NCBI GenBank assembly: GCA_009760855.2
Contig: WPIO01000011.1
Span: 5,372,001 to 5,436,000 of the forward strand
Length of the DNA stretch: 64,000 nucleotides
From: Cristatella mucedo
Lineage: Eukaryota; Bryozoa; Phylactolaemata; Cristatellidae
Direction: 5' to 3'
In this document: piece after piece, positions 31,265-56,894 of the stretch
Position numbering within the stretch: the first letter of the stretch is position 1
Layout of the letters: every line of letters begins with the position of its first letter
The notes under the pieces: generated by a model
What the model was told of the DNA's origin: nothing
What the model saw: the letters and a program-made list of their open reading frames with translations, nothing else
Databases searched by the model: none
Position numbers and translations under genes: made by a program

Positions 31265-31770
31265 CCAAAGCTCGATTGATCGACGGATAGAGAGCAACCT
31301 TCTTACGCTGACCCATAAGGCTCGCCACGGCTTGGCTCCTTTGTACCTAGCTTAACTGCTGCACCAGTTCCAGCCTCCTCATGCCCTCATGTCCTTATGG
31401 AAAATAAATTAGCTGTTCCAAACTTCCGCTTAAAGACCATTGGTGACAGAAGCTTTAGCGCTGCAGGTTCGAGACTGTGGAACTCGCTTCCACAATTCTT
31501 ACGCGACGACACAACTTCTCTCCTACTGCCGACTATGGCTCGCCCTTTTCAGCGGTCCTAAGCGGCTACTTCCACGCTACTCACTACCTCAATTGCTCTC
31601 CTGACTCTGCTATGTCACTTTGTTGGGTGAGAGGAAGTCTGTTGGCTACCGAATGCGTACCGAAAGCCGCTTATGCTGTGATTGCGCCATACAAAACTCT
31701 CCTGCGTAACGCCCACATGGTCTTTATGGCTTTGTGGAGTTACAGACGGAAGTACACACAAGGTGCGAAT
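31265..31770 (+). mobile_element. LINE family 2, C-terminal ORF2 and 3' region
   Basis: Translates in part to a LINE-like ORF2 tail (LLTLTHKARHGLAPLYLAEL). Related copies: 6.64-6.94 (-), 15.1-15.5 (+), 36.3-36.8 (+), 58.9-59.3 (-) and 61.2-61.4 kb (+). It ends with a GGCTTTGTGGAGTTACAGACGG block. Probably another CR1/L2-like lineage. Confidence 0.7.
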
Positions 31771-31774
31771 AACT

Positions 31775-33405
31775 CGGAGCCTCTTTTGGACCTGCCTAAA
31801 GAGATTGCCATCTTAATACAAAAAATGGTTACCGTCATGGACGCCAAGCCTGAAGCTGCAAGTCGAAGGCGAGCTGGTGCTGCTCTAGCCACGTTCTGGC
31901 CTAATCCGACAAGCAGAGCTGGCTCTCCTATAAAGAAGGTTTGCCGCCATACCCGAAAAGCCACTCCGGTCAGCGTGGTAGTGCGTGTAGTAGTACATGG
32001 CGCCCACGGAGCAGCGGAAGCCACTCGGAGAGAGGCTTCGGGCGCTTTCAGGTAGGAGCGCTAAACGCTGACCCCCGCCCCCCCCAGATGTCGCTCATTT
32101 TGCGAAACCGCATTTCCAGCGCCACCATTTCTATTTTCGGTCCGTCGAAGACATTTTCTAGCTGCTACATGCCTCAGCAGTCCTACTTCGGTATATAAAG
32201 CGAGCAATGATCCGTGCGCCTGCGCAATTGTGTGCTCGCGAGTGCGTGCGAGTGTGCGTGGGCGTGGGATAGTTTACGTAGCTCGACAACTAATAGAGAG
32301 ATATGTGGTTATCACCCTGGTCGGACTCGCTTTTTTTGCGATTCAAATCCCCTCCAGCAGAACTTTAGACCGTTTATAGTCGAATGATATATAGATACAC
32401 TCCATCCAATAAGTTGCTCCTCGAAAGTCAATGCTTCCTTCGGATGTTTACAAATTAGAGCCAAGGTTTTCACTTAAGCGTTCTAATAGTAATGCAGAAC
32501 TAATTCTGAAGAAAACTTCAATGTGAATTAGCAATCTACAATATTAAGTGATGAAAAAGACTGGGGGAAAAACACTATTTTGCAATAAACGGACCTAAAA
32601 CCCTGAGAAATACATTGAGGAAAGTGAGGATTTTTCGGATGAGTGTTTGCCATACCGACACGGTCTAGTTTGCTAGGTAAAGAGACCCTAACCTTTTTTG
32701 CAGCCGCATGGTTCCTAGATTGGTGCCACCCACCGACTCCCCGAAGCAGTATCCCAACTTAAACGTGCGATCTCCAAGTTCGGAACACCACCATTGTTTT
32801 TAACGCTCTACAGAAACTGTCAGTGACTTTGAAAATTCCGGTCGTTTCTGATTTTTCCACATGCCCAAGCTCAAAGTTCTTACGCACTGCAATTTTTTGC
32901 CGTCTTCAGTCATCCGAAATAGTACTCAGGGACTCGTAATGCCTGATTTAAGATTCACCGAAATTCAACAAAATAGGTGTGAAGTTCCAGCATCTGGACG
33001 GGGTAATGTGAAGACGTGGTTAGAAAAGACCATGCAACTAAACAAATGGCCATGGTATTAGTCCTAACTTCATGTCTTGGCTTTTAGACTTCAACCACTA
33101 CAGTCACTAGAATGTGCATCGGCTCCGAACTGTACTTTTTCCCTCACGAAGTCGTGCGGAAAAGAACATTTAAATGTAGCCTTCGTGCAGCTTTACGGCG
33201 CCTCTGAAAAGACAGCGAGGCACAGCGGATCGCACCTAGCCAAGCTCCGGAGCCTTTTTCCTTGTGTAATCAACGCAAAAGGAATTATAAAGTCATGTGC
33301 ACTGCCTGAAAATTCTCCAGGACATAGCAATGTTTCTACCACTACTAACCAGATCTAAGTGTTGACCCTGTGTTTGTCACAACCTAAAGTGTCCTGCTTG
33401 ATGGC
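31775..33405. other. Intergenic with a TATA-like core motif; no gene recognised
   Basis: The frame continues to 32055 with Ala/Arg-rich coding of unknown nature. From 32400 to 33350 the DNA is AT-richer with no supported exon. Confidence 0.45.
32192..32200 (+). promoter_or_regulatory. TATA-box-like element
   Basis: TATATAAAG followed by GC-rich sequence, an arrangement typical of a TATA promoter. No downstream gene recognised; it could equally be the core of a transposon promoter. Confidence 0.35.
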
Positions 33406-33409
33406 TTTG

Positions 33410-34255
33410 CGAATAATAATAACAATAATTATAATGCACTTGTTAAAGCGCCCTCAGATAACTCAATCTCTTTCTAGGCGCTTTACATTTGCTGTAAAGG
33501 GAAATAAAATTGAATGGTGAGTAATATCATGCTTGATAAACAAACAACATGAATAACATGGTTAGGGGTGACATGCACAGGGTCAGCATGCAAATGTGGT
33601 TAGTGGCAGCATGCAGTGTCAGCACCCATAAGCACATCCAGGACGAATCACAGGGACCCACTAAATGCTGTCCTAAATAGGTGTGTTTCTAAATTCTTTT
33701 TAAATGTGGTCAGGTCAGGAGATGTTCTGACACAGGTCGGGAGGGAGTTCCAGGCTTTGGGAGCATACGAACTAAATTCATGGTCTCCAAAGGATTTGAG
33801 GTTTGTACGAGGTTTTTGTAGACTGTTGGATTCCGAAAAGCGGGTGGTACGATGCTTGGCCTGATGGGGGATTATATCTGAGAGATAGGCTGGAGCCAAA
33901 GAATGAAGTGACCTAAAAGTGAGCGACAAAACCTTGAAGTCAACTCGTTGCTTGACTGGTAGCCAGTGCAGGTAGGCGAGAAGTGGAGTAATGTGGCACC
34001 TGTGACGCTCACGACAGACAAGCCTTAGCTTCGGAGTTTTAAACCGGCTGCAATCGCCTGATCGGACATGCTGGTACGCAAGTAAGCAGTGAGTAGCAGA
34101 AGTCGAGACGGGATGTCACGAATGCATGGACCAACTTAGATGTGGTATCCTTATCTAAACAAGCCCGAATTTTAGCAATGTTGTGAAGCTGAAAGCAGAC
34201 AGAATTGACCTGGAGCTGACGTGATCATCTAACGAGAGGTCACTTATGATACCAC
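33410..34255 (-). mobile_element. CR1/L2-like LINE (family 1), minus strand, 3' 840 bp
   Basis: Reversed ATT tail at 33413-33435, then the stem-loop, non-coding 3' region and ORF2 C-terminus. The minus frame 33648-33929 encodes SLHSLAPAYLSDIIPHQAKH, SFGDHEFSSYAPKAWNSLPT and DLTTFKKNLETHLF. Further upstream coding is frameshifted; the copy is truncated near 34255. Confidence 0.88.
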
Positions 34256-34261
34256 AAATCA

Positions 34262-34368
34262 TTTGGTCACGGTTTCCTTACAGCATCTGTAAATTGCCCT
34301 GAAAGAAATTCAGTTCTCTCAGGGTGCTACACAAATACATTATTACCATTATTATTATTATTAGGTTC
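34262..34368 (+). mobile_element. LINE family 1-type 3' tail, plus strand
   Basis: TGTAAATTGCCCTGAAAGAAATTCAGTTCTCTCAGGGTGCTACACAAATA followed by an ATT repeat. It sits back-to-back with the truncated minus-strand LINE. Confidence 0.65.
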
Positions 34369-34639
34369 AGAATTCGAGACCGGAAGTTACTTGAGGCTAC
34401 TAATCCGAGAACTGGCCATGCGCACCACGCTCCAAGCCCGGCTCCATAGAAGAGTAAGCGTCGCTTACTCTCGTCGAATGAGTACGCATCTATACGGCAA
34501 CCACTAATCTCACCGATCAGTAGGTCCCCCGCAGGACCTCAGCAGTGTCTAATTCAGCGCAGATTGCCAGCTCGTTCTTTGGCTTCATAATCCATGTAGC
34601 ACCAAATGGCTATTTGCGCATTTGAGAGGTCACTGCGAG

Positions 34640-35117
34640 TCCAGGCTCGTGCGAAAAGTCGCGCCATGCCGAGCGCTCGAGCAGCGGTCGCATTCAACAC
34701 CCGATATCGCTATTAGGGGCGGGCGGCGGTCGCTTTTCCGGAGACCTCATGGCCCCGCTGTCTACTAGGAGTTATGAAATTTTGCTTGGAAGCGTAAGAG
34801 TGTGAAGAAGGGTTTTTTCTTTGAGCTGAGTTGGAGCGCGGCAACGCGGCGCGGGCAGCTCGAAAAAGCCATCTCTGGGCGGGGCCGGACCTATCGTATG
34901 GGACCAATAGGCGGCCGGCCGCGGCGGATACTGTGTCAGCCATATTGTGTCGTAACGGACGCCTAGGTGGAGGACACTTACGTGGCACCGGCAGTTCGAT
35001 ACGTCCCGGCGGTAGTGCGCTTGCCGGTTTGTCTTCTCGTCAGCCAGTCAAAGAAGACTACACGGCAATCACCGCAGGCACTCGCATTTGTTCTGGTAGC
35101 TAAACTGATCTAGGGAT
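34640..35117 (+). promoter_or_regulatory. CpG-rich ARF promoter and 5' UTR
   Basis: GC/CpG-rich segment directly upstream of the ARF start, densest at 34830-35040. It includes GCCATATTG near 34940; no TATA box. An in-frame TGA at 35106-35108 precedes the ATG and supports the chosen start. Confidence 0.55.
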
Positions 35118-48484
<13,367 letters not shown>

Positions 48485-48770
48485 TGCAGTGAGCTGAGAG
48501 AAAGAGATGCGATCCAGCTACCAATCAGTCAGCATGGTAGCCGTTTTATATGTCAATCCTTATTTAAAGATGCTGACGTATTTATCGCAAGCTGATATCT
48601 CATAAAGAAGAAGCTACAGCTTTGGTCCATGCTTTTGATAAGCAGAACGATGCCCTAGACGATGCCTCTAAGTAATACGCGTTAGTAGGCGAGCCGTCTT
48701 CTGTTGTGCACTGGCATGCATGTCCATGTGTCTGGCTAAATATGAATAAACATATTCCTCTGCGATCGGC
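48485..48770 (+). terminator. ARF 3' UTR with poly(A) signal
   Basis: Canonical AATAAA at 48745-48750, about 260 nt after the stop codon; cleavage expected around 48765. Confidence 0.7.
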
Positions 48771-48870
48771 CAGAATGCATGGGCCATGCAGTTCATATAT
48801 TCATGTATACGGTTTTAAGTGTGGTTCTTTGTTTTCCCATATATCACTTAAGTAGTTGATCATGCTCAGA

Positions 48871-48954
48871 CACGTGCTCCCGGCTCGTACACACTCCTTG
48901 GTCTCTCGTTCTTGCACGTGCACGTGCTCGTGAAAAAACGTACACCTGCACGTG
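48871..48954. promoter_or_regulatory. Cluster of four CACGTG E-boxes
   Basis: CACGTG at 48871, 48915, 48921 and 48949. The last three lie in an imperfect local duplication (GCACGTGCTC.TGAAAAAAC.). It lies about 120 bp beyond the ARF poly(A) signal. Confidence 0.5.
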
Positions 48955-48959
48955 CTCCT

Positions 48960-51114
48960 GAAAAAAACTCACATTTCGTAGATGGACACGGGCTTGGCCC
49001 TCGGTAAATGCAGTATCGTTCTCCAACTGCTATGCTGCTTAGCGTCATCCTTTTACAGAGCTCTGAGTGAGCTTCGGGGGGGATGCAGGCTGTTTAGAAG
49101 ATTGGTTTTTATTCCCAGTATCCGTTCTGCTCTTACGATTGTAAGTAGCCTTTGTTTTAACGGCTGCTTCGCGAACGCTGGGTAGCAAGGCTACATACTT
49201 GTGCAAAACGAGTAAGAGTTTGTAAATTGCCCTGGTATTACAGGGGCTGCTGGGCACAGCAGTGCTGGCAATCGCATGGTATTGGCAAGCAGTAATGTTT
49301 TTGCATTTGCTCTGATAGTTGTTTGGTTTGTAAGATTTTTTTATCGCTTACCTTTTGTGGGCTTGCCAGCCTTCCATCGATGACTTACACGATCACGTCA
49401 TCGACCCCTTATGATACCCTAAGGAGGCCAGGCGAGCCCATCCTAAAGGCGTCCCATAAGCTAGCTAGCCACACATGCTTCGTTAAGTAGATCCAGAGCG
49501 TGAGAGTTCGAATGGCGAAAACATGGCTGCCTTGATGCAACTCAGCTAGCCTGTTGGACCATGGGCGCATGAGACGCGTAGTAGAGTTGTAGTCCAGAAA
49601 GTAACTTGGTCGTCTTGAACGAGGTTGACTTGCTAAGGAGGAGGCTAAGACATGCGTTTTGTAGACAGTGCAAGAAGTGTCTTGAATTTGTTGCTCGATG
49701 TCAAGCTGGTGAAGGACACTGAGCTGAGGGAGTGGCTGGTGCTCATTTGCAGCGTCTGAAAGTCTAGTTAACTAGTTTAAGATGGTCTTCAGAGCGAATT
49801 TTAAATACGGAAGTTCCAAGCGACACGTGTGTGAACTAGCCATTCTGTATGTAAACAAGCACAAAAGCGTTCGAAACCAAGTTGGGGTCACGCCCATTCT
49901 GCTTTACGGGCGTCTGAATTGCTGACCATTTTTGGCTGTATTGGCCTATTTCTCCAGCAAATACGGAGGCGTACCGACGTGTGAACAGTTTAAAACGGCG
50001 CTAAATTACACTTGAATAATGCACATAGCCGTCGTGATTGTGTGGCTGCATTAGAGCTGCCCAAGCTCTGAGCCTTGGAAGCCAGCCAGGTAGGCATAGA
50101 CAAGATCTACTGTCACGTTGGAACTACAAACGTCTTGCAAAATCCGAGAAACGGAACAAATGTGTACCTCCAGTTTTGTCATCGAATATTGTGCACATTT
50201 AAGCTGGCAACTACTTATTTGAACTTCGCTAGATGGGAATAATGTGAGTGCAAATGGTAACGACCCCCACACAAATGAAGTACTTGAGCCTTGAAATCCA
50301 CTTTTCTTGACCGACCATCTTAATCGACTTGACTAAAGTAACCCCCCCCCAGGAGTCCTTGTTTGGTGCTGGTGCAGTAAGTAGCTCAGCCAGCCGCCTG
50401 ATTTGAACCCTATACAACTGCTATTGAGCAATATTGACAGGCGACAGAGGCCGGATGTTCGATCCGACCCCAGTAGCCGACCTTTTCACTAAAACTCAGG
50501 CTCTTTGAAACTTGCTACAGCAAATGAGACGATGCAGAAGCTGCTGCAGCCTCCATTCCTTGCTAGACAATCGCGAGTTGTACAGAATCGTAGGAAGACG
50601 GCACACCGAAAGCCTACACACAAACAGCATACGTATTTTTTTCGGGTTGTCACTCATATTTTCCCGTGGTTCGCATGATTTTAGTATGCCCAGTGTCGTA
50701 GAAAACCCTCCTATTATGCAAGCAAATTTGCAGCCGCCACAGCGAGGATTTTTTTGCGCCTCGGGTGCATGCTAAGACGGGCATGCCGAGGCGCGCCAGC
50801 TGACACCCCAGCGGCCGCTGGTAAAATCGCCGAATCACGCACAGGTAAGCACGTAGAGCTTGTAGGAACAAACAAGGAAAGGTTCCTACTGGGGCGAAGG
50901 GGAAGCTGAGCCGAACGGATGCGTCTGTAGCTGAAACTAACGGATGCAGCATACATTGCAAGTGCCTAATGAAGAAGCCAATGGCAGGCGGCAAGCCTTT
51001 CGGCCGTCTAAGTGTGAGTGTGTAAAGAATGATTGCTCCTCCATTTGAGGGAAGCTAGAGAAGAAGGCGTTTCCGAGGGGCCCCTTGAGATCACCTTTTT
51101 ACTTCCTGCTATAT
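48960..51114. other. Intergenic, no gene recognised
   Basis: Short frames only, no domain. A tRNA-like B box (GTTCGATCC) near 50457 is isolated. Confidence 0.45.
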
Positions 51115-51258
51115 CTCCGAGCTGGTTTGGTCTAGCGGTTACGGTGCTCGCCCCGACCACAAGGTTTGACTGAGGTCATGGGCTCGAGTCCCGAGGCACG
51201 CGTGAAGCGCCTGAATAGAGACCAAGTTCTCTTGGGGCGCTATATAAATGAATTATGT
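51115..51258 (+). repeat. tRNA-derived SINE, family 1, full-length reference copy
   Basis: Head with polymerase III A box TGGTCTAGCGG (51128-51138) and B box GGCTCGAGTCC (51181-51191), spaced as in a tRNA gene. The tail GTGAAGCGCCTGAATAGAGA...TCTCTTGGGGCGCTATATAAATGAATTAT has the same layout as the LINE family 1 3' end. Other copies: 28.3, 44.5, 47.4, 59.7 and 62.5 kb. Confidence 0.88.
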
Positions 51259-51261
51259 TTA

Positions 51262-53165
51262 AATGAAATATGTATTTATCTAATTAGAGGGCGTTCGGTG
51301 GCGTTGCATAGAATGCGCATTCGTTCGCTGCTGCCGCCCGCCCAATGATCTCGCCGCCGCGAGTGAAGTACGCTTGGCAGCGCGTCTCCGCCTCTGTTGT
51401 AAGTGTGGCGGTACCGTACGGCTCGCCATCCAGTTCCGCTACATCGCCGCCATTTTTTCGACGATACGGCTCATGGCACTCGCGTCGGCCGCATCCGCTG
51501 CCAGGACTCCGAGGACCGCGGCCTGGAGCTGTAGGGCGACAATCGGCTGTGGCCTTACAGTTGGCCGCCGCAGCTCACCGGCTTCAATCTGTCTGGGGCT
51601 GCCCTCAGGGCTTTCAGTGCCGCCGCGTGTCTTTAGCGTACGGGCATTGGTTTGGCCATTCGCATTGCCCTAATCGTGCACTGCACCACTTGTCGTTTTT
51701 TGGTGAAGGGGCATTTTCGCGATTGATGCTCCAAATGTACGCAGCCGTAGCCGCATCTGGCTAGCTCTTTACATCTTGCAAGGCTTGAACTAAGGATTGA
51801 ACTCGCTGTGCGTAGCCGGAGAGAGAGCTCGGTGAAAACGTACCTTTACTAAATAGCTTCTTCTTAGTAGGGTGGGGGAAGCTTGAAAGTGCTTCAACGC
51901 TGCTAGCTCTCGAAATACCCATTTTGATGACTCGGCTTCTATCCGCAGTACGAGAATGAATTCGATTCCTTGAATGAGCTTTTTTCAAGCGGATCGTTCA
52001 TCATCATCATCATCATCATCATCTTCTTTGAGCCTCAAAGCACGGGGTGCAAAAACTGAAAACTTCATGCAAGTGTTTTGATTTAACTGACTAGCTTTTG
52101 CCCGTGAAAAATCTTTGGAAATTTCAGCGATGCATAACAATGGGCACGTGAGTGTCCTCTGACGTAGTGGTAAGCCAAGCCAAGTCGTTGAGCCCGCACG
52201 TAGAGGTCAAGGAGGCCATTCGTAGAGGTCATTCGATTTGGACTGCTTCTTCCAATCCGCGGCCTGTCATCGCAGAGGTGTTCTCTGAGATCAAATCCGG
52301 GTCTAACTTGATCACTTCACTACCCCCACTGCACAGACTGCAAAGGCTTGTTTTCGACCCATTTTGCCCATGTGTTACGTCGTTGCCCTGCAGGCTTACG
52401 AAGCTGTCACCCAAAGGATGTCGGGTCCACAGAATTCCGACATGCACCACGTCGAGATAAGATTTTGGTTCACAGTGCCGCGAATGTCATGTTGGCGCTC
52501 GGATACCGGCACCAGGAAAGGCTGTCAACCCCCCTCGCGAAGAGGTTCCGCCGTCGCCGCCACTTTTAACTGTGCAAATAGCCGCATGCAATCTTCACCT
52601 CGAACCTCGAGTTTCCGTTAGCTTAAGTGAAGTCTGAGTTAGCTGTTCCTGAAGAAATTTATTCTGCCAGTCAAGCAAATTGAATGCCAGTCTTCAGCCG
52701 TACCGTGGGCGTGGCTCTAAGCCCGTTTAGACCTATCGGCTTTAAGCAGCTCGCTTAGGCGCAGTCGCTTCTTAGCTGAACGGCGCTGCTCGGCAGGTCC
52801 GCGGCTCACGGTCTGCCTACTGGCTTTGGCGCTGCGGCGCCGCTTACAATGAGCGAGTTAAGAGCCTTGCTTTACAAATGGGTTTAATTCTATCCCTTTG
52901 TGAGATCGCTTTTGCTCAGTCGTAGGCTTGCTGCAGAGGCAGCGGCTTCATTGCATAAGGCCAGCCAGGAAGTGAAACGAGGCGAGAAAGTCGTGTCGTG
53001 GGAAGAATCCAATTCACTTGTTCGTGCTCGACAAACGAAAAGTCCCCTGGTAAGGTTCGCGAAGGCATGGTGGCCTACCGAAGGGTGTAATAGGCGCATG
53101 AACCCGGGTGCTGGATCGGGGAGAGGACGACAAAATGGGTGCCTAATACTTGGGGGGGGGGGCGA
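51262..53165. other. Intergenic with CpG-rich patch and weak exon candidates
   Basis: 51300-51700 is CpG-rich; an ATG at 51345 reads 18 codons to a GTAAGT donor at 51399. A frame near 52910-53050 ends at a GTAAGG donor (…ARQTKSPL). Neither resembles a family I know. An (ATC)n run lies at 51997-52024. Confidence 0.3.
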
Positions 53166-53167
53166 AC

Positions 53168-53282
53168 CATCTGTGCAGTTCATCCAATTGCATTTCCTTT
53201 TGCAGCAAATGTAAAGCGCCTAGGGAGAGATTGAGTTCTCTGAGGGCGCTTTATCAAGTGCAATATTATTATTATTATTATA
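53168..53282 (+). mobile_element. LINE family 1 3' end
   Basis: GCAAATGTAAAGCGCCTAGGGAGAGATTGAGTTCTCTGAGGGCGCTTT hairpin plus ATT tail. Nearly consensus, suggesting recent arrival. Confidence 0.85.
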
Positions 53283-53289
53283 TTACCGG

Positions 53290-54355
53290 GCGAGCAATAT
53301 CCTTGGAACGTTACTGCTTAGGCACGGTGAGCAAAAGTCACGGGGTATTTAAAAATGGCCAAGACACATCGTTTCCGTTGCCAAGCGCCCATCCCGGCGA
53401 GTTGCTAAGCTGTTTTTACGCTCCATGGAATAGGAACTTGGTTCCTTTCGGGTATGCATCGGATAATGTACGCATGGACAGACACCCGTATGCCCTTCAA
53501 TAGAAAATAATTATTGTGAACTATTTTTGACCAGTCGGAGTCTAGGTGGGAACTTAATAAATAGGCTTGACTTTTACGTATGCAAACCTGCAGACGCTTC
53601 GCAGGAAAAATGCATCAGTGCTACCGGGGCTACCTTCCATGTCCGAGGCGAGACAAGGCAGTGTGCGAGGGGGAGATGGGTGGTCGTTACAACATTGGAA
53701 TTCTTAAAGGAACTGGCTAATCAGTGTTTCGCCAGTGTAACAGCGGCGGTTCATATTAATTAAAGTACTTTGGTGTGCAACCGTTGAGCTGGACATGGAC
53801 TCTTGTCTGATTCGGGAAATGCAAGACAAATAAATTATATTTATCTGCGATTAGCTGCTCACGGAAAAGCAGATAATAACGCCTCGTCACAACATCAGTA
53901 AACAAGTGGCTTCATCACCAATACCCCCAATCCGCTCTCGTGCTAACTCCACTTCCCAATTTTGCAATGCAATAGCTTAGCAGCCTGACGTCCTCGTCGC
54001 TCGCTCCCGTGGCCGTTCCTGCAGATGTCAGGATCTGCGGATGTGGTTGACAGTCGCTGTCGGTCGGAGCCAGCGAGGACGAGGCATCGGAGCAATAGAG
54101 CGAAGTGCCGATAGCAACGTTCAGCTGCTCTGGAGACTCGCAGGCGTGCGCTTGGACGAGCGACCTCGCACGACAGGCCATTTGTGCTTTATAAGTGCTT
54201 CTGTGACTAAAGCTTCAGTGATCGTCTGGGAGGGTGCGAGCCTCAGGGATTGATTGCCTGCACATGCATGCCATGAGTGAAGTTGTCCTGGTCGTCGGGC
54301 GGGCAGCAGGGCGACGTGCGAAGGATTTGCTGTCTGCTTCGTCACCTTTCACCTC
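53290..54355. other. Intergenic, nothing recognised
   Basis: No domain, no splice-supported exon and no repeat family found. Confidence 0.45.
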
Positions 54356-54360
54356 TCGCC

Positions 54361-54435
<75 letters not shown>

Positions 54436-54724
54436 TGCTTTCCCTCTCATTGTCACTCTTGTCCTGTCCTCTGTCACTGTTGGTCTCCGTTCTTCTCTAT
54501 CCACCCCTCTCTGTCAGTCTGTCGGTCTGTCTCTAGGCCTCTATGATTTGTTTCTCACTGCCTCTACAATTGTGCTCAGGTAAATCTGTTTGTATATATC
54601 TATTGCCCTGCCTCTCTGCGTCTGCTGTCAGTCTCTTGTCTCAACCTCCTGAGTGTCTCGGTGTCTCTCTTTTCCCTCTCTACCGTTGTCTTTGCCTCTG
54701 CTTGCATGACTTCTCTCTCTCTCT

Positions 54725-54790
<66 letters not shown>

Positions 54791-55050
54791 CCCTTATTTC
54801 AGCCAAATCTACCCTTAGGACGTACATCTGCCACCGTACCTGCTTCCGTCGATGGTTAGCTCACTGTTTAGCAGCGTAACAGAAGAGAGAGAGATGAGGA
54901 AGAGAGGATAGTGAGAGGAGGGTGAGAGAGAAAGTGATAGAGAGAAAGAGAGAGGAGAGACAGAGGAGAGAGACAGAGGGGAGAGAGAGAAAGGGAGAGA
55001 GAAAGGGAGGGAGAGAGAGAGGAGGGAGAGAGAGAGAGAGAGAGAGGGAG
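54361..55050. repeat. CT-rich tracts followed by GA-rich tract (inverted purine/pyrimidine arrangement)
   Basis: (CT)n at 54361-54433 and 54711-54786, then an irregular GA-rich stretch at 54885-55050. The CT arms can pair with the GA arm. Apparent Ser/Leu or Arg/Glu frames are artefacts. Confidence 0.9.
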
Positions 55051-56120
55051 GAGGTGGGAAAGGACTGACTGGAATTCTGCCGCCCGGTCGTTCCGCGTCC
55101 CGGTTGGTCCGGTAGGTAGCGGCCGAGGTGGCCACGACTCGGTCATATCTCGCCAGAGCCACATCCACCATGAGCTCGATTCCTCGAGGGATGATGGGAT
55201 TTATTTTGTCGAGGGATGATGGGATTGATTTTGGAGAGGATGGCGAAGGCCGTTACAATCTTCCCTTTGTTCGGAGGTTCACAACGAAATATTGGAAGTG
55301 CTACGCGAGAGCCAGGCAGCTAGGCAAAGACAGTGCCTTGCTCACCGATGTCGAAACGCCCTCGAGGGCAACCGGAGAGGCAGCGAAATGCAATGTTGTT
55401 CAGCGATAAATGAAAATAACATGGCGTCTGCGGTCTTTTCATGCAACCACGCCTGAGCATCTGCTGGAGCGATGCGCTTACGCAAAATACGTACGGCAAG
55501 CAGGTATGTACATATATACAATACGTACGCGGTACGGCGATGGTATGGCGCATGGTACAGTACATGGTACGGTACATGGGCGAGCTCGAATCGTGCGATA
55601 AAATTCGATAACTGCCCGCTGCTCTTCAGCTAGTTTTGACAGTTTGGAATTTCTTCTCCTTTTGTCTCGGATATTTTTATGAGCGAATACTAGTCGCGAC
55701 TCTTGCCTCGCCGGCTGCACTCTCGCGATGGACTCGGGCGGTTAAGTTCAGTTCACGCTGCTATCGTCGGCGGACTAAGTCACCATCGGCGGACTAAGTC
55801 GAACGACTCCCCGGTTTTTGCATTTTTTTTCTTGCAGCGCTACGTTCCGGCATGCGTATCCTACGCTTCTTCGCCTGCCTGGTCGTTGCTAAAACTGTCT
55901 GGTGAGTGCGTGCGCCAGCGAGCAGGAGTGCACCAGCGCTACTCGGACGTCAGGAGTCGTGTCCCCATGCACGCCCGGCGCGGCAGAGCGGCAGCCTTCA
56001 CTGCGACGTGGAAGTAGAGTCGATGCTAGCGCGAGATGATCGTCTGCTGCGCTCTGCGTCGAGTCGCCGTCGGAGCTGCAGGGTCCGCGACCGTGCTGCC
56101 GCCTGCCGGCTGCTTTGTCT
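55051..56120. other. Intergenic, CpG-rich toward 55700-56100; no gene recognised
   Basis: Carries small direct repeats: TCGAGGGATGATGGGATT twice at 55183-55225, GGTAC.GTACAT near 55550-55578, and CGGCGGACTAAGTC twice at 55769-55800. Confidence 0.4.
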
Positions 56121-56124
56121 TCCA

Positions 56125-56270
56125 GAATATGACGAATGCCTAGAAATGTAATCTCCTAGAAAGAGATTGAGTTCTCCGAGGGCGCTTTATCAAGTGCATT
56201 ATTAATATTATTGTTATAGAAAGAGATTAAGTTTGGTGGGGTGCTACGAAAACGTGTCGTCATTATTATT
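56125..56270 (+). mobile_element. Two adjacent LINE family 1-type 3' tails
   Basis: A stem-loop plus ATT tail (56146-56214), immediately followed by a second partial AGAAAGAGATTAAG...GGTGCTACGAAAA...ATTATTATT tail. Confidence 0.7.
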
Positions 56271-56894
56271 ATTTACTTCCTTGAGACTCGGACGACGAGG
56301 TGGCGGCTAGTTTTTCGCTGCGGCGGTCCACTGCTCGGCTTCACGATGAGACGTACTCGAGGGCGGAGGGGGTGGGGATGAGGGTGGGGACGGACAGCTC
56401 CTCGATGGCGCGCTCGCCTGTCTGTCCATCTGTCCCAGCTCGCTCCTCTAATCTGGGCCGGAAGCTCGGGCGTGGCAGTCGTTGCAGCATGCCCTGTGCC
56501 AAGTCCTGCACGCTGGCTCACCGCCTCCACTGCGTCCGTCGCTATCAGTAGTCGTATCAGTAAAACCACCGACGGGCCGGTAACCTCTAAACTAGGCCGG
56601 AGCAGCCGGATAGCGGCATGTGCTTGTGTGTTTCCTTTTTTGTTCGTGCGTGCATTTGCCGATGAGCACTTCCGGCGAGCTCTTTCATATAATAACAACG
56701 ACGATGATGATAATAGCAGCAGGTCGTTTGTTTGGCGCCCTAGGACAGGTCAATATCCATCCAGGCGCTTTGCGAATCGCAACACGAGAATCCGTACTTA
56801 AGGGCTAGTGACGTACTAGGCATGAAGCAAAGTACACACAAGAAAACAAGACAGTATCTTGCTTAGGCCAACATGCTCTAGTAAAAAAATAGTA

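Noticed and set aside
51345-51764. 139-codon frame in a CpG-rich patch as a gene
   Set aside because: Two overlapping frames are open simply because stops are rare there; the only support is one GTAAGT, so it is kept as a note in the regional entry.
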